Shown in pieces: positions 51,028-59,288 of a stretch of DNA of 64,000 nucleotides. Location of the stretch: NCBI GenBank assembly GCA_963725155.1, contig CAVRXU010000008.1, positions 620,001-684,000 on the forward strand. The letters are read 5' to 3'. The DNA comes from DATDAH01 sp963725155. Its GTDB lineage: Bacteria; Actinomycetota; Acidimicrobiia; Acidimicrobiales; DATDAH01. Both the position numbers and the translations under genes were made by a program. Every line of letters starts with the position of its first letter. Positions within the stretch are counted from its first letter, which is position 1. The notes beneath the pieces were generated by a model. The model saw only the letters and a list, made by a program, of their open reading frames with translations, had not been told where the DNA came from and did not search any database.

Positions 51028-51075
51028 TACCTTGTGCACCAGTGCGCCAGATTTGGCGCACTGGTGCACAAGGTA
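51028..51075. terminator. Perfect 22-base-arm hairpin inside the operon
   Basis: Left arm 51028-51049 (starting TACCTTGTGCACCAG) and right arm 51054-51075 pair without mismatch around the 4-base loop GATT. It lies between the amidohydrolase stop (51090) and the SDR ATG (51016), so it could end or attenuate the transcript, stabilise it, or be a protein-binding site (it holds the palindrome GTGCAC twice). Confidence 0.75.
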
Positions 51076-51089
51076 CGGATCGGGAGGGT

Positions 51090-52355
51090 TCACACCGGGG
51101 CCTGCACGTCGTACTCGGCCTTCCACCACCGGGCGTTGGCCACCTCGTCGGGATCGGTGCGCAGGTCGGGGTCCTGGTGCAGGTCCGCGGGCGTGGGCCC
51201 GACCCGCTCGGCGATGGGAGCCAGGGCGTCGAGGTCGAAGCCGTAACAGACCGCCGCCGTCTCCCCCAACAGCTTGCGGGTGTCCTCCACCGACACGTCC
51301 ACGAAGTCGGACTGGAGCTTGGCCTGCGTGTGGGGCCAGGTCCCCTCCGGGTGCGGGTAGTCCGTGCCCCACATCACGACGTCACAGCCGATGACGTGGC
51401 GGCGCCGGATCTCCTCCGGCGACATGGTCGAGGCTCCGATGAAGATGTTCGCGCCGAAGTAGTCCGACGGCAGCTTGGAGATCTTGCCCTTCATCAGGGC
51501 GGCCATCTTCTTGGTCGTGTGCCCGCCCCCCAGGTACTGGTCCCACTTCCACATCATGTCGGTCGACCAGTAGGCGGCGGCCTCGGTGACCACGAACTTC
51601 AGCCCGGGGAAGCGCTCGAAGGCACCGGAGAAGAGCAGGTGCCACATCGGACGGGTCGCCCACCAGACGACCTCGGCCAGGTAGATGCCGATGTGCTCGC
51701 CCATCTCCTCCCGAGGCGCCTCGCCCGAGTGGGTGTGGACCGGGAACCCGGCGGCCTCGCAGGCGGCCCAGACCGGGTCGTAGGCGGCGTCGTTGTAGGG
51801 CAGCCGGTCCCGCCACATGGTCGGGATCATCACCCCCCGGATCCCGGGCTGGCCGGCCAGCCACTCGACCTCCTCGACCCCCCGTTCGATGTCGTGGGCG
51901 ACGGGGACCAGGGCGATGCCGCCGCGGCGCTCCGGGCTGTGGCTGCACATCTCGACCAGGAAGCGGTTGTGGGCCCGGGCCCCGGCGTAGGCCAACTCGG
52001 GGTCGTCGATCATCCCGGCGCCCAAGCCGGCCCCGAAGGGCGGCGAGGCCATGCCGGTGATGGCATCGGCGTCGGCGAACATGACCTCGGCCGACACGCC
52101 GTCGGCATCCATCTCCTTGTCCCGCTGCTCGGGGTCGAAGGCGCCCCGGAGGCCCTCCGCGTTCTCGGTCTCCCAGCCCATGATGTAGTCGTAGTTGAGC
52201 TTCAGGGCCTCCTCCCGGGAGCCCTGCTGCTCGGCCAGGTAGTCGTCGAACCGCCCGTGGTACTTCTCGTCCAGGAAGGGCCGGTACTCGGCCGCGGGCA
52301 GCCCGCAGTGGGAGTCGGCCGAGATGATCGTGTAACGATCGACTTCGTCGCTCAT
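51090..52355 (-). CDS. Amidohydrolase family protein (ACMSD-like)
   Basis: A 421-residue enzyme of the same clade. YTIISADSHCGLP at the N-terminus, VHTHSGEAPREE with the His pair, KFVVTEAAAYWSTDMMWKWD, SEEIRRRHVIGCDVVMWGTD-like YPHPEGTWP with the Asp. It is the closest match, by eye, to the frame-broken gene at 6817 (LGAGMIDDPELAYAGARAHNR versus LGNPTGCDPELVFAGARAHNR). The ATG at 52355 starts 1 base after the upstream stop codon (52357). Confidence 0.9.
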   Translation of the reverse strand: MSDEVDRYTIISADSHCGLPAAEYRPFLDEKYHGRFDDYLAEQQGSREEALKLNYDYIMGWETENAEGLRGAFDPEQRDKEMDADGVSAEVMFADADAITGMASPPFGAGLGAGMIDDPELAYAGARAHNRFLVEMCSHSPERRGGIALVPVAHDIERGVEEVEWLAGQPGIRGVMIPTMWRDRLPYNDAAYDPVWAACEAAGFPVHTHSGEAPREEMGEHIGIYLAEVVWWATRPMWHLLFSGAFERFPGLKFVVTEAAAYWSTDMMWKWDQYLGGGHTTKKMAALMKGKISKLPSDYFGANIFIGASTMSPEEIRRRHVIGCDVVMWGTDYPHPEGTWPHTQAKLQSDFVDVSVEDTRKLLGETAAVCYGFDLDALAPIAERVGPTPADLHQDPDLRTDPDEVANARWWKAEYDVQAPV

Positions 52356-52356
52356 C

Positions 52357-53133
52357 TCAGCTCTTCTTCCCAAGGACGGACAGGTCGTCGTAGCGCTGGT
52401 GGATGAAGGGGACCAGGTCCTCCCGGGGCACCGGGCCGATGACCCGGCCGACCTGGGTGGAGGCCCGCTCCGTCCAGTTGATGTCCACGACCCGGCGCAC
52501 GACGAGGTCGGCGATGGGGTCGAGGGGCGAGTCCTTCAGAACGACCTCGCCGTCGATGCCCTCGTGGACCCGGGCCTTCTCGGTCTTCTCGCCGTAGACC
52601 AGGAGGGGGTCCTGGTCGAGCTCGCCGGCCGTCTCGGCCGACGGCGAGAGCTTGAACCAGAAGTCGCACTTGGTCTTCTCGTAGGGCTCCCGGGCCTCGG
52701 TGACCGTGCCCTGGATCTCGCAGACGGTGAAGCCCATCCGGGCGATGCCGGCGTCGATGGCGTCGCCGTCGCGTCGGGCCCACACGTCGGCGATCTTCTT
52801 GGGCTCCCCGTAGGTGTCCCGCCCCCCGAGCACGGACTGCTCGGTGGTCATGGGCATGAAGATCGGGTATTCACCGAGTTGGTCGCCGTGGCGGGCGGCC
52901 ACGCCGAACCAGCCGGCGCCGAACGCGGGTAGGCCGGGCATCTCGACCGAGGTGATGGTGAGTCGCACCAGGGGCTGGTCCGCCGGCTCGAGCGGCTTGG
53001 GGAGGACGGCGGCGATCAGCTCCGGGTCGGTCTCGTAGACGGCCGTGACCGCCGTGGACCAGATCTCGGCCCGGGTGGCCTCGATCTCCCGACTGCGCTG
53101 CTCGACCTTCGCGCCGTAGCGGATCTGGCCCAT
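52357..53133 (-). CDS. Acetoacetate decarboxylase-like protein
   Basis: A 258-residue ADC-fold protein. YGEPKKIADVWAR at about 108-120 contains the Lys pair of the Schiff-base site (Lys112/113), and FMPMTTEQSVLGGRDTYGEPKK fits the family core. GWFGVAARHGDQLGEYPI precedes it. ADC-like proteins can be decarboxylases, dehydratase-aldolases or cyclases. It is the first gene of the operon, divergent from TetR at 53183 with an operator-like palindrome between them. The ATG at 53133 is preferred because the open frame to 53310 crosses that region. Confidence 0.88.
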   Translation of the reverse strand: MGQIRYGAKVEQRSREIEATRAEIWSTAVTAVYETDPELIAAVLPKPLEPADQPLVRLTITSVEMPGLPAFGAGWFGVAARHGDQLGEYPIFMPMTTEQSVLGGRDTYGEPKKIADVWARRDGDAIDAGIARMGFTVCEIQGTVTEAREPYEKTKCDFWFKLSPSAETAGELDQDPLLVYGEKTEKARVHEGIDGEVVLKDSPLDPIADLVVRRVVDINWTERASTQVGRVIGPVPREDLVPFIHQRYDDLSVLGKKS

Positions 53134-53165
53134 GACATCCCCCTTGTCGACACCTCGGCGGGTCT

Positions 53166-53182
53166 CTGCAACACTGTTACAG
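53166..53182. promoter_or_regulatory. Putative TetR operator
   Basis: CTGCAACACTGTTACAG is a 17-base dyad (CTGCAACA-C-TGTTACAG) with 7 of 8 pairs matched. It directly abuts the TetR ATG and sits in the 49-base space before the decarboxylase-like gene. Binding here would block both promoters. Confidence 0.55.
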
Positions 53183-53800
53183 ATGACCGGGCCGTCGGCA
53201 AGCCGCAGCCGCATCGTCGACGCCGCCCGCCGCCTGGTGGAGACCGACGGGGTCGACGCCGTCAGCATGCGGAAGGTGGCGGCCGACGTCGGCCTCGCCC
53301 CGACCGCCATCTACTGGCATGTGGGCAGCCGGGGAGACCTGCTGAACGCCGTGCTCGACGAGATGATCGCCGACCTGCCCCCGATCCGGGCCCGGGGCAC
53401 CGGGGCCCGCGACCGCATCGCCTCCGTGGCCCGAGCGGCCCGCCAGGAGTTCCACGACCACGTCCGCACCCTGCAGCTGGCCACCGAGCTCGGGCGGGGC
53501 AACGAGCTGTCCTTCCGCGCTCAGGTCGCCCTCGCCCGGGAGATGACCGCGGCCGGCTTGGACGGCGACGACGCGGTCGCTGCCCTGCGCTCGATCCTGT
53601 TCCTGGTCGGCGGCTTCGTCATGATCGAGGAGGAGTACCGCCAGCGGGAGCCCGTCCAGGTCGGCACCCGCCACCTCTGGGCCGACGTGGACGACGAGGC
53701 CATCGACCCGGTGATCCGGGCCGCGATGACCGGCTCGACCGACACCGACGCCCTCTTCACCTACACCCTCGACCGTCTCCTCGACGCCGTCCTCGACTGA
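53183..53800 (+). CDS. TetR family transcriptional regulator
   Basis: A 205-residue regulator. RSRIVDAARRLVETDGVDAV then SMRKVAADVGLAPTAIYWHV is the TetR DNA-binding domain (about 9-52). The C-terminal ligand domain is helical (AALRSILFLVGGFVMIEEEY). Its place, divergent from the operon 53133-47114 and touching the dyad at 53166, marks it as the repressor of that operon. The ATG at 53183 fits the family N-terminus; the frame is open to 53132. Confidence 0.92.
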   Translation: MTGPSASRSRIVDAARRLVETDGVDAVSMRKVAADVGLAPTAIYWHVGSRGDLLNAVLDEMIADLPPIRARGTGARDRIASVARAARQEFHDHVRTLQLATELGRGNELSFRAQVALAREMTAAGLDGDDAVAALRSILFLVGGFVMIEEEYRQREPVQVGTRHLWADVDDEAIDPVIRAAMTGSTDTDALFTYTLDRLLDAVLD

Positions 53801-53838
53801 CGCCGCGGGGCCGGAGCCGACGCACTAGAAATCGGTCG

Positions 53839-54882
53839 ATGTGGCTCCTCAGCCTCCGGGATCTGCAGTGGCGGCGGCGCCGGTTCCTGATCGCCATCGT
53901 GGCCACCTCGCTCATCTTCGCCCTCACGCTGCTGGTCACGGGGACGTCCAAGGGCATCGACAACGAGGTGGGGCGCATCGTCTCGTCCTTCGCCACCGAC
54001 CGCTGGGTCGTCGACGAGGGGGCCACCGGCCCGTTCACGTCGACGCGGCCCCTCGACGACGATGTCGTGGGCTCGGTCGCCGACAGCCCGGGCGTCGAGG
54101 AGGCAGCCGGCGTGATCCTCTTTCGGGGCACGCTCGGCGGCGCGTCGCCCGTCGACGTCAACCTGATCGGCTACGAGCCGGGGGCCCTCGGCTCGCCGGT
54201 CATCGACGAGGGACGGGAGGCGACCGACTCCGGGGAGGCCGTCGTCGACGTCGCCCTCGGGATCGACCCGGGCGAGACGATCGACCTCATCGGCGAGGAA
54301 CGGGAGGTCGTGGGTACCGCCGGCGGGGTGACGTTCTTCTACGGCGTCCCCACGGTGTTCCTGCCCCTGGCCGACCTGCAGGAGATGGCGTTCGGCGGCC
54401 TGCCCCTCGTCACCACGGTCATCACCCGGGGCGAGCCGTCGTCGCTGCCCGACGGGGCCGTGGCCCTGACCAACACCCAGGTCGAAGAGGACCTCCGTCG
54501 ACCCACGCAGAACGGTTCCTCCACCGTCGACTTCATCCGCATCCTGCTGTGGCTCACGGCGGCCGGGATCATCGCCTCGATCGTGTACCTCACCTCGCTC
54601 GAGCGCCTGCGCGACGTCGCCGTCCTGAAGGCCACTGGCGCGCCCAACCGGGTGCTGGTCGGGAGCCTGGTCGCCCAGGCCATGGTGCTCTCCCTGGCCT
54701 CCGCCCTCCTCGCCATCCCCCTGGCTCTGCTCATGAAGCCCGGCATGAGCTTCGAGGTGGTGCTGACCGGCCGCGACTACGTGACCCTCGCCCTCGTCGG
54801 CGTGGTGATCGGTGGCCTGGCCAGCCTCGCCGGGCTCCGCCGGGCCCTGGCCGTCGACCCCGCCCTCGCCTTCGGGGGCTGA
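53839..54882 (+). CDS. FtsX-like ABC transporter permease
   Basis: A 347-residue MacB/LolC-type permease with one N-terminal membrane span (about 17-36), a 190-residue extracytoplasmic domain, and three C-terminal spans (about 232-252, 283-303, 315-335). YLTSLERLRDVAVLKATGAPNRVLV is the FtsX coupling region and ALAFGG the usual end. Such permeases move lipids or peptides, or transmit force, using a LolD-like ATPase. That ATPase is the next gene, one base after this stop. Confidence 0.92.
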   Translation: MWLLSLRDLQWRRRRFLIAIVATSLIFALTLLVTGTSKGIDNEVGRIVSSFATDRWVVDEGATGPFTSTRPLDDDVVGSVADSPGVEEAAGVILFRGTLGGASPVDVNLIGYEPGALGSPVIDEGREATDSGEAVVDVALGIDPGETIDLIGEEREVVGTAGGVTFFYGVPTVFLPLADLQEMAFGGLPLVTTVITRGEPSSLPDGAVALTNTQVEEDLRRPTQNGSSTVDFIRILLWLTAAGIIASIVYLTSLERLRDVAVLKATGAPNRVLVGSLVAQAMVLSLASALLAIPLALLMKPGMSFEVVLTGRDYVTLALVGVVIGGLASLAGLRRALAVDPALAFGG

Positions 54883-54883
54883 C

Positions 54884-55834
54884 GTGGCGAGCATCGTCGT
54901 CCGCGACCTGGTCATCGAGTACCGCAGTGGGGACTACCTGGTCCGTCCGATCGACGGGCTGAACCTCGAGGTGGGCTCGGGCGAGCTGGTCCTCCTGCTC
55001 GGCGCCAGCGGGTCGGGCAAGACCACCTTGCTGTCCGCCCTGGGCTCGATCCTCACGCCGACGTCGGGGTCCATCCGGGTGGGCGACACCGACGTCCTCG
55101 GTCTGAGCGGGCGGGCGCTGACCGACTACCGACGCCGTCAGATCGGGATCGTCTTCCAGAGCTTCAACCTCATCCCGAGCCTGACCGCCCGGGAGAACGT
55201 CGAGATGCCCCTGCGGGCCGGTGGGACACGGGGCCGGGAGGCCCGACGGCGGGCATCAGAGCTGCTGGCTCGGGTCGACCTCACGGATCGGGAGAGCCAC
55301 CGGCCGGCCGACCTGTCGGGTGGGCAGGCCCAGCGGGTGGCGATCGCTCGGGCCCTCGCCTTCGATCCGCCGCTCCTGCTGGCCGACGAGCCCACGGCCC
55401 ACCTCGACTACATCCAGGTCGAAGGCGTGCTGGCCTTGCTGCGCGAGCTCGCCGCCCCCGGGCGATCCGTCGTCATCGCCACCCATGACGAGCGCTTGAT
55501 GCCGTTGGCCGACCACGTGGTGGAGCTGACGCCGCGGGCGGCGGCCGACGCCGGCCCGCCGCGAGAGGTGACGCTGTTGCCCGGTGAGCAGCTGTTCGCC
55601 CAGGGCGACGCCGGTGACTTCATCTACGTCGTCGAGTCCGGCACGGTCGAGGTGTCCCGGGAGCGGGCCGACGGTGGCGAGGAGGTCGTCGGGCGATTCG
55701 ACCCGGGCGAGTACTTCGGGGAGCTGGCCCCCACCTTCGGCCTACAGCGCTCGGCCGGGGCCCGCGCCGGCGAGGACGGTGCCGTCGTGACCGGCTATTC
55801 GGTCAAGGACTTCCGCCAGCGGGCCCGCGCCTGA
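54884..55834 (+). CDS. ABC transporter ATPase fused to a cyclic-nucleotide-binding-like domain
   Basis: A 316-residue protein. A LolD/MacB-type ATPase fills residues 1-225: Walker A GASGSGKTT, Q-loop FQSFNLIPSLTA, signature LSGGQAQRVAIARAL, Walker B LLLADEPTAHLD and H-loop ATHDER. From about 230 a cNMP-binding-domain fold follows: LLPGEQLFAQGDAGDFIYVV, GRFDPGEYFGELAP and RSAGARA, which holds the Glu and Arg of a phosphate-binding cassette. The fusion suggests export gated by a nucleotide signal. The GTG at 54884 begins 1 base after the permease stop. Confidence 0.9.
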   Translation: MASIVVRDLVIEYRSGDYLVRPIDGLNLEVGSGELVLLLGASGSGKTTLLSALGSILTPTSGSIRVGDTDVLGLSGRALTDYRRRQIGIVFQSFNLIPSLTARENVEMPLRAGGTRGREARRRASELLARVDLTDRESHRPADLSGGQAQRVAIARALAFDPPLLLADEPTAHLDYIQVEGVLALLRELAAPGRSVVIATHDERLMPLADHVVELTPRAAADAGPPREVTLLPGEQLFAQGDAGDFIYVVESGTVEVSRERADGGEEVVGRFDPGEYFGELAPTFGLQRSAGARAGEDGAVVTGYSVKDFRQRARA

Positions 55835-55873
55835 CCCGAACCGCCTCACGGCACGAGCGGTCGGGGCCAGCGG

Positions 55874-56737
55874 TCAGTCGGCGGGGATGCCGGTGGGGTT
55901 GGGGAAGGGGAGGACGCCCGAGCCGGTGATGGCGCGGGCCAGTGGGGTCAGCTCGTCGGCCAGAGCCAGGACGGCATCGGCGTCACCGAGGCCGGCGACC
56001 AGCGCCTGCAGGGCCAGCTCGTCGGTCGTGGTCTCGATGTGCTCGTGAAGGGCCCGGCCCTCGTCGGTGACCGTCGTGGCGTCGACAAGCAGGCCCCGAC
56101 GGACGAGTCGGTCGACCCTGTCCGCCCACTCCTCCTCGGTCCAGTCCCGGCTCTGGCGCAGGACCTCTCCGGGGAAGCCCGAGCCGATGGCGTAGATCAG
56201 GTGCATCTCCACGGGGTCCAGGCCGACCGAGGCCTGCGTGGCCACGTGACCATCACCCCGCTGCTCGCGGAGGCAGGTGGCCAGCTGCCACAGGGCCCCG
56301 ACGGGTTCATCGGGGACGCCGAGGTCCCGGTTGGCCGCGAAGAGGGGGCGCCCGAGATGATCGGCGTTGTCGACCACGGCCTGCAGGCGCTGGAGGACGG
56401 TCGGGGCCACCTCCAGCTCATCCGCCGCCACCCGCTGGAGGGCTGCGGCGGCGGCGGACCGGCGGGCCGCGATGCACGCTTCCGGGGATGCGAACGACCA
56501 AGCGTCGGGGATCGCCTTGCGCACCCGCCGTGGCGCGAAGTTGGCGAAGATGGCTTCGACCACACCCGCGTCGACGTCGCCCAGCGGGGCCGCCCGGAAG
56601 CCGAAGTACCCCATCCAGAAGCCCTTCAGCCCGATGTCGGCCGCGGCCTGCCGGGACTCGTCGGCGAAGTAGGTGACGGCGTGGACCATCTCCAGGCGCT
56701 GGTGGAGCCGGCGGGCGGGATGGTGCGAGGCGGCCAC
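55874..56737 (-). CDS. SCO6745 family protein (SalK-like, helix-turn-helix)
   Basis: A 287-residue protein matching the actinobacterial SCO6745/SalK family. YFADESRQAAADIGLKGFWMGYFGFRAAPLG, FANFAPRRVRKAIPDAWSFA and the C-terminal winged-helix-like RLVRRGLLVDATTVTDEGRALHEHIE are characteristic. The role is not established; the C-terminal part resembles MarR-type regulators. It is divergent from the nitronate monooxygenase gene (35-base gap), with which it may be linked. Confidence 0.88.
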   Translation of the reverse strand: MAASHHPARRLHQRLEMVHAVTYFADESRQAAADIGLKGFWMGYFGFRAAPLGDVDAGVVEAIFANFAPRRVRKAIPDAWSFASPEACIAARRSAAAAALQRVAADELEVAPTVLQRLQAVVDNADHLGRPLFAANRDLGVPDEPVGALWQLATCLREQRGDGHVATQASVGLDPVEMHLIYAIGSGFPGEVLRQSRDWTEEEWADRVDRLVRRGLLVDATTVTDEGRALHEHIETTTDELALQALVAGLGDADAVLALADELTPLARAITGSGVLPFPNPTGIPAD

Positions 56738-56772
56738 TGACCGACCGTACCCGGGCGTGGCAGGGTGAGGGG

Positions 56773-57882
56773 ATGAGCACGCCCATCGCCGAACGCCTCG
56801 GCATCGAGTTCCCGTTGTTCGCCTTCTCCCACTGCCGCGACGTCGTCGCCGCCGTGAGCAAGGCCGGTGGGTACGGCGTCCTCGGCGCCCTCGCCTACAG
56901 CCCGGATCAGCTCGAGATCGAGCTGTCCTGGATCGACGACAACGTCGGCGGCAAGCCCTACGGCGTGGACTTCGCGATGCCCGAGAAGTTCGTGGGCAAG
57001 GGCGAGGACTTCGATCTCGACAGCCTCCAGGCGGCCATCCCCGAACAGCACCGCCGGCACGTCGAGCACCTGCTCGAGGAGCACGGCGTGCCGCCGCTGC
57101 CCGACGGCGACGAGGGGGTCCTGAAGGCCGCCGGCCTGGCCGTCGAGGTCGAGGGGCCGGGCCAGGTCGATGTCGTCCTCGAGCACCCGGTGTCGATGAT
57201 CGTCAACGCCCTCGGCCCGCCCCCGCCGTACGTCGTCGAGGCCGCCCACTCCAACGGCGTGCTGGTGGGGGCGCTCTGCGGCAGCGCCCGCCACGCCGAA
57301 CGCAACGTCGAGCGCGGGGTCGACGTCCTCGTCGCACAGGGCACCGAGGCGGGCGGCCACTGCGGTGAGATCTCGACCATGGTCTTGATCCCCGACGTGG
57401 TCGACACCGTCGGCCCCGACGTCCCCGTGCTCGCCGCCGGGGGCATCGGTCGGGGTCGCCAGATGGCCGCGGCCATGGCCCTCGGGGCCCAGGGAGCCTG
57501 GACCGGGTCGATCTGGTTGACGTGTGCCGAGTCCGACACGCAGCCCTGGGTCATCGAGAAGCTGCTGAAGGCGGGCTACAGCGACACCGTCCGCTCCCGG
57601 GCCATGACGGGCAAGCCCGCTCGCCAGCTGCGCACGGCCTGGACCGAGGCGTGGGAGCAGGAGGACGGGCCCGCGCCACTGCCGATGCCGCTGCAGGGCC
57701 TGCTCTACGCCCCGGCCGCCCACCGCTTCAGCCGGGTCCAGAACGACGCCCTCTCCGGCTCGCCGGTGGGCCAGATCGTCGGCCTCATGGACAAGGTCCG
57801 CCCGGCCAAGGACATCGTCTTCGACATCGTCGAGGAGTGGATCGACACCACCCAGGCCATGTCCGGCGCGCTCGACACTTGA
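56773..57882 (+). CDS. Nitronate monooxygenase family protein
   Basis: A 369-residue FMN enzyme (2-nitropropane dioxygenase fold). IEFPLFAFSHCRDVVAAVSKAGGYGVLGA at the N-terminus, LVAQGTEAGGHCGEISTMVLIPDVVD with the catalytic His region, then VLAAGGIGRGRQMAAAMALGAQGAWTGSIW as the phosphate-binding site. It has a 60-residue insert (about 75-130) not in the shortest members. It oxidises alkyl nitronates or acts as an enone-type reductase. Single gene, followed by a word-rich spacer. Confidence 0.9.
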   Translation: MSTPIAERLGIEFPLFAFSHCRDVVAAVSKAGGYGVLGALAYSPDQLEIELSWIDDNVGGKPYGVDFAMPEKFVGKGEDFDLDSLQAAIPEQHRRHVEHLLEEHGVPPLPDGDEGVLKAAGLAVEVEGPGQVDVVLEHPVSMIVNALGPPPPYVVEAAHSNGVLVGALCGSARHAERNVERGVDVLVAQGTEAGGHCGEISTMVLIPDVVDTVGPDVPVLAAGGIGRGRQMAAAMALGAQGAWTGSIWLTCAESDTQPWVIEKLLKAGYSDTVRSRAMTGKPARQLRTAWTEAWEQEDGPAPLPMPLQGLLYAPAAHRFSRVQNDALSGSPVGQIVGLMDKVRPAKDIVFDIVEEWIDTTQAMSGALDT

Positions 57883-57985
57883 CTGGCATCGCTGCGCTCA
57901 GCAAGTCCGGCTTCGCCGATCGAGAATCGTCGGCGGCGCTGCTCCGGCTGGCGCCTGCGCAGCTTTGGCGACGGCGGGCCGCTCG

Positions 57986-59200
57986 CTAGCGGGCGAAAAA
58001 GGCGTCGGCGGTGGCGACGATGTGGTCGACGTCGGCGTCGGTCAGGCCGTGGTTGCTGGGCAGGACCACGCCGTGCTCCATGACCCGGTCGGCGTTGGGC
58101 AGGCCGGTGATGGGCCGGCGGTGGGCGATGGCCCGGAAGCCGGGCTGACGCAGGATGTTGCCCGTCCACACCATGCGGGTGTCCACGCCGTGGCCCTCCA
58201 TGTGGGCCTGGAACTCGCGGCGCCGGATGCCGGACTCGGGCCGGAGCAGCAGGGGGAACATGTGCCACGCCGTGTCCAGGCCGTCGAGCGTGCGGGGCAG
58301 CTCGACGGCCTCGGGGTGCTGGCCGAAGCCCTCGCAGAGCCGGGCGAAGTTCCGCTTGCGGGCGGCCAGGTTGTCCGGCAGCTTGCGGAGCTGGACCTCG
58401 CCGAAGGCCGCGCTCAGCTCGGCGGGCTCGAAGTTCCAGCCCACCTCGTCGAAGATGAAGAGGTTGTCGTACTCGAGGTCCCCGTCGATCTCGCTGAAGA
58501 AGCGCTTCTCGACCCCCTTGGCCGAGCCGTAGAGCTGGACCTCCGAACGCCGCCCCCACCGACGCAACAACAGGGCCCGGTCGGCCAAGGCGGGGTCGTC
58601 GACACAGACCATCCCCCCGGTGCCCGCGGCGGTGATGATGTGGGACAGGGCGAAGCTGGTCACCGAGATGTCCGATCGGGTCCCGGTCGGCGTGCCCCGT
58701 AGGGTCGCCCCGAGGCAGTCACAGGAGTCCTCGATGACCTGGAGGCCGTGGGCGTCGGCGATGGCCCGGAGCCGGTCCCAGTCCGGGGCGTTGCCGATCA
58801 GGTTCGGGGCCAGGATCGCCTTGGTCCGCGGGCCGACCATGGCCTCGACGGCGTCGACGTCCAGGTTGTAGGTGTCCCGCTCGACGTCCACGAAGACCGG
58901 CACCAGGCCGGCCCGGACCAGCGGGGCGATGTCGGTCGAGAAGGTCAGGGGTGACGTGAGGACCTCGTCGCCCGGCTCGAGGCCCAGCAGCTCGACCGCG
59001 AGATAGAGGGCCGACGAGCCGGAGTTGACCATGATCCCGCGGGCCTTGCCGAACAGCTCGGCCACACCCTGCTCGAACCCCCGGACGTGCTGGCCGATGC
59101 GCAGCGCCGTCGGCCCGCCCCGCAGCACGTCGACGACGGCGGCGATCTCCTCCTCGTCGTGGACCGACCCCGCGTACTCGATCCGCCTGACCTCGCCCAT
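57986..59200 (-). CDS. DegT/DnrJ/EryC1 family protein with His in place of the PLP lysine (ColD/RfbH-like)
   Basis: A 404-residue fold-type I PLP enzyme. NSGSSALYLAVELLGLEPGDEV, DVDAVEAMVGPRTKAILAPNLIGN and IEDSCD with Asp158 (pyridine contact) are normal. The lysine position, usually SFxPxKxxxxGEGG, reads SFALSHIITAAGTGG, with His187. Sugar 3-dehydrases ColD and RfbH have this same His and use PMP to remove a 3-hydroxyl. RfbH also carries a 2Fe-2S cluster on a Cys-rich loop; no such Cys set is here, so it resembles ColD. It is last in the MarR-led operon, between inverted repeats. Confidence 0.85.
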   Translation of the reverse strand: MGEVRRIEYAGSVHDEEEIAAVVDVLRGGPTALRIGQHVRGFEQGVAELFGKARGIMVNSGSSALYLAVELLGLEPGDEVLTSPLTFSTDIAPLVRAGLVPVFVDVERDTYNLDVDAVEAMVGPRTKAILAPNLIGNAPDWDRLRAIADAHGLQVIEDSCDCLGATLRGTPTGTRSDISVTSFALSHIITAAGTGGMVCVDDPALADRALLLRRWGRRSEVQLYGSAKGVEKRFFSEIDGDLEYDNLFIFDEVGWNFEPAELSAAFGEVQLRKLPDNLAARKRNFARLCEGFGQHPEAVELPRTLDGLDTAWHMFPLLLRPESGIRRREFQAHMEGHGVDTRMVWTGNILRQPGFRAIAHRRPITGLPNADRVMEHGVVLPSNHGLTDADVDHIVATADAFFAR

Positions 59201-59213
59201 CACCACCCCCCGC

Positions 59214-59267
59214 CCGTTCTGGTTGCACCCCACCGCGGCTGGACGCGGGGAGACGCAACCAGAACGG
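59214..59267. repeat. GTTCTGG-type inverted repeat, copy E
   Basis: CCGTTCTGGTTGC (59214-59226) pairs with GCAACCAGAACGG (59255-59267); a second stem CCGCG/CGCGG lies inside. Nearly the same sequence as copy F. It is between the SDR stop (59289) and the DegT ATG (59200). Confidence 0.85.
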
Positions 59268-59288
59268 AAGGGGCGGGCGGGGTGGAGG

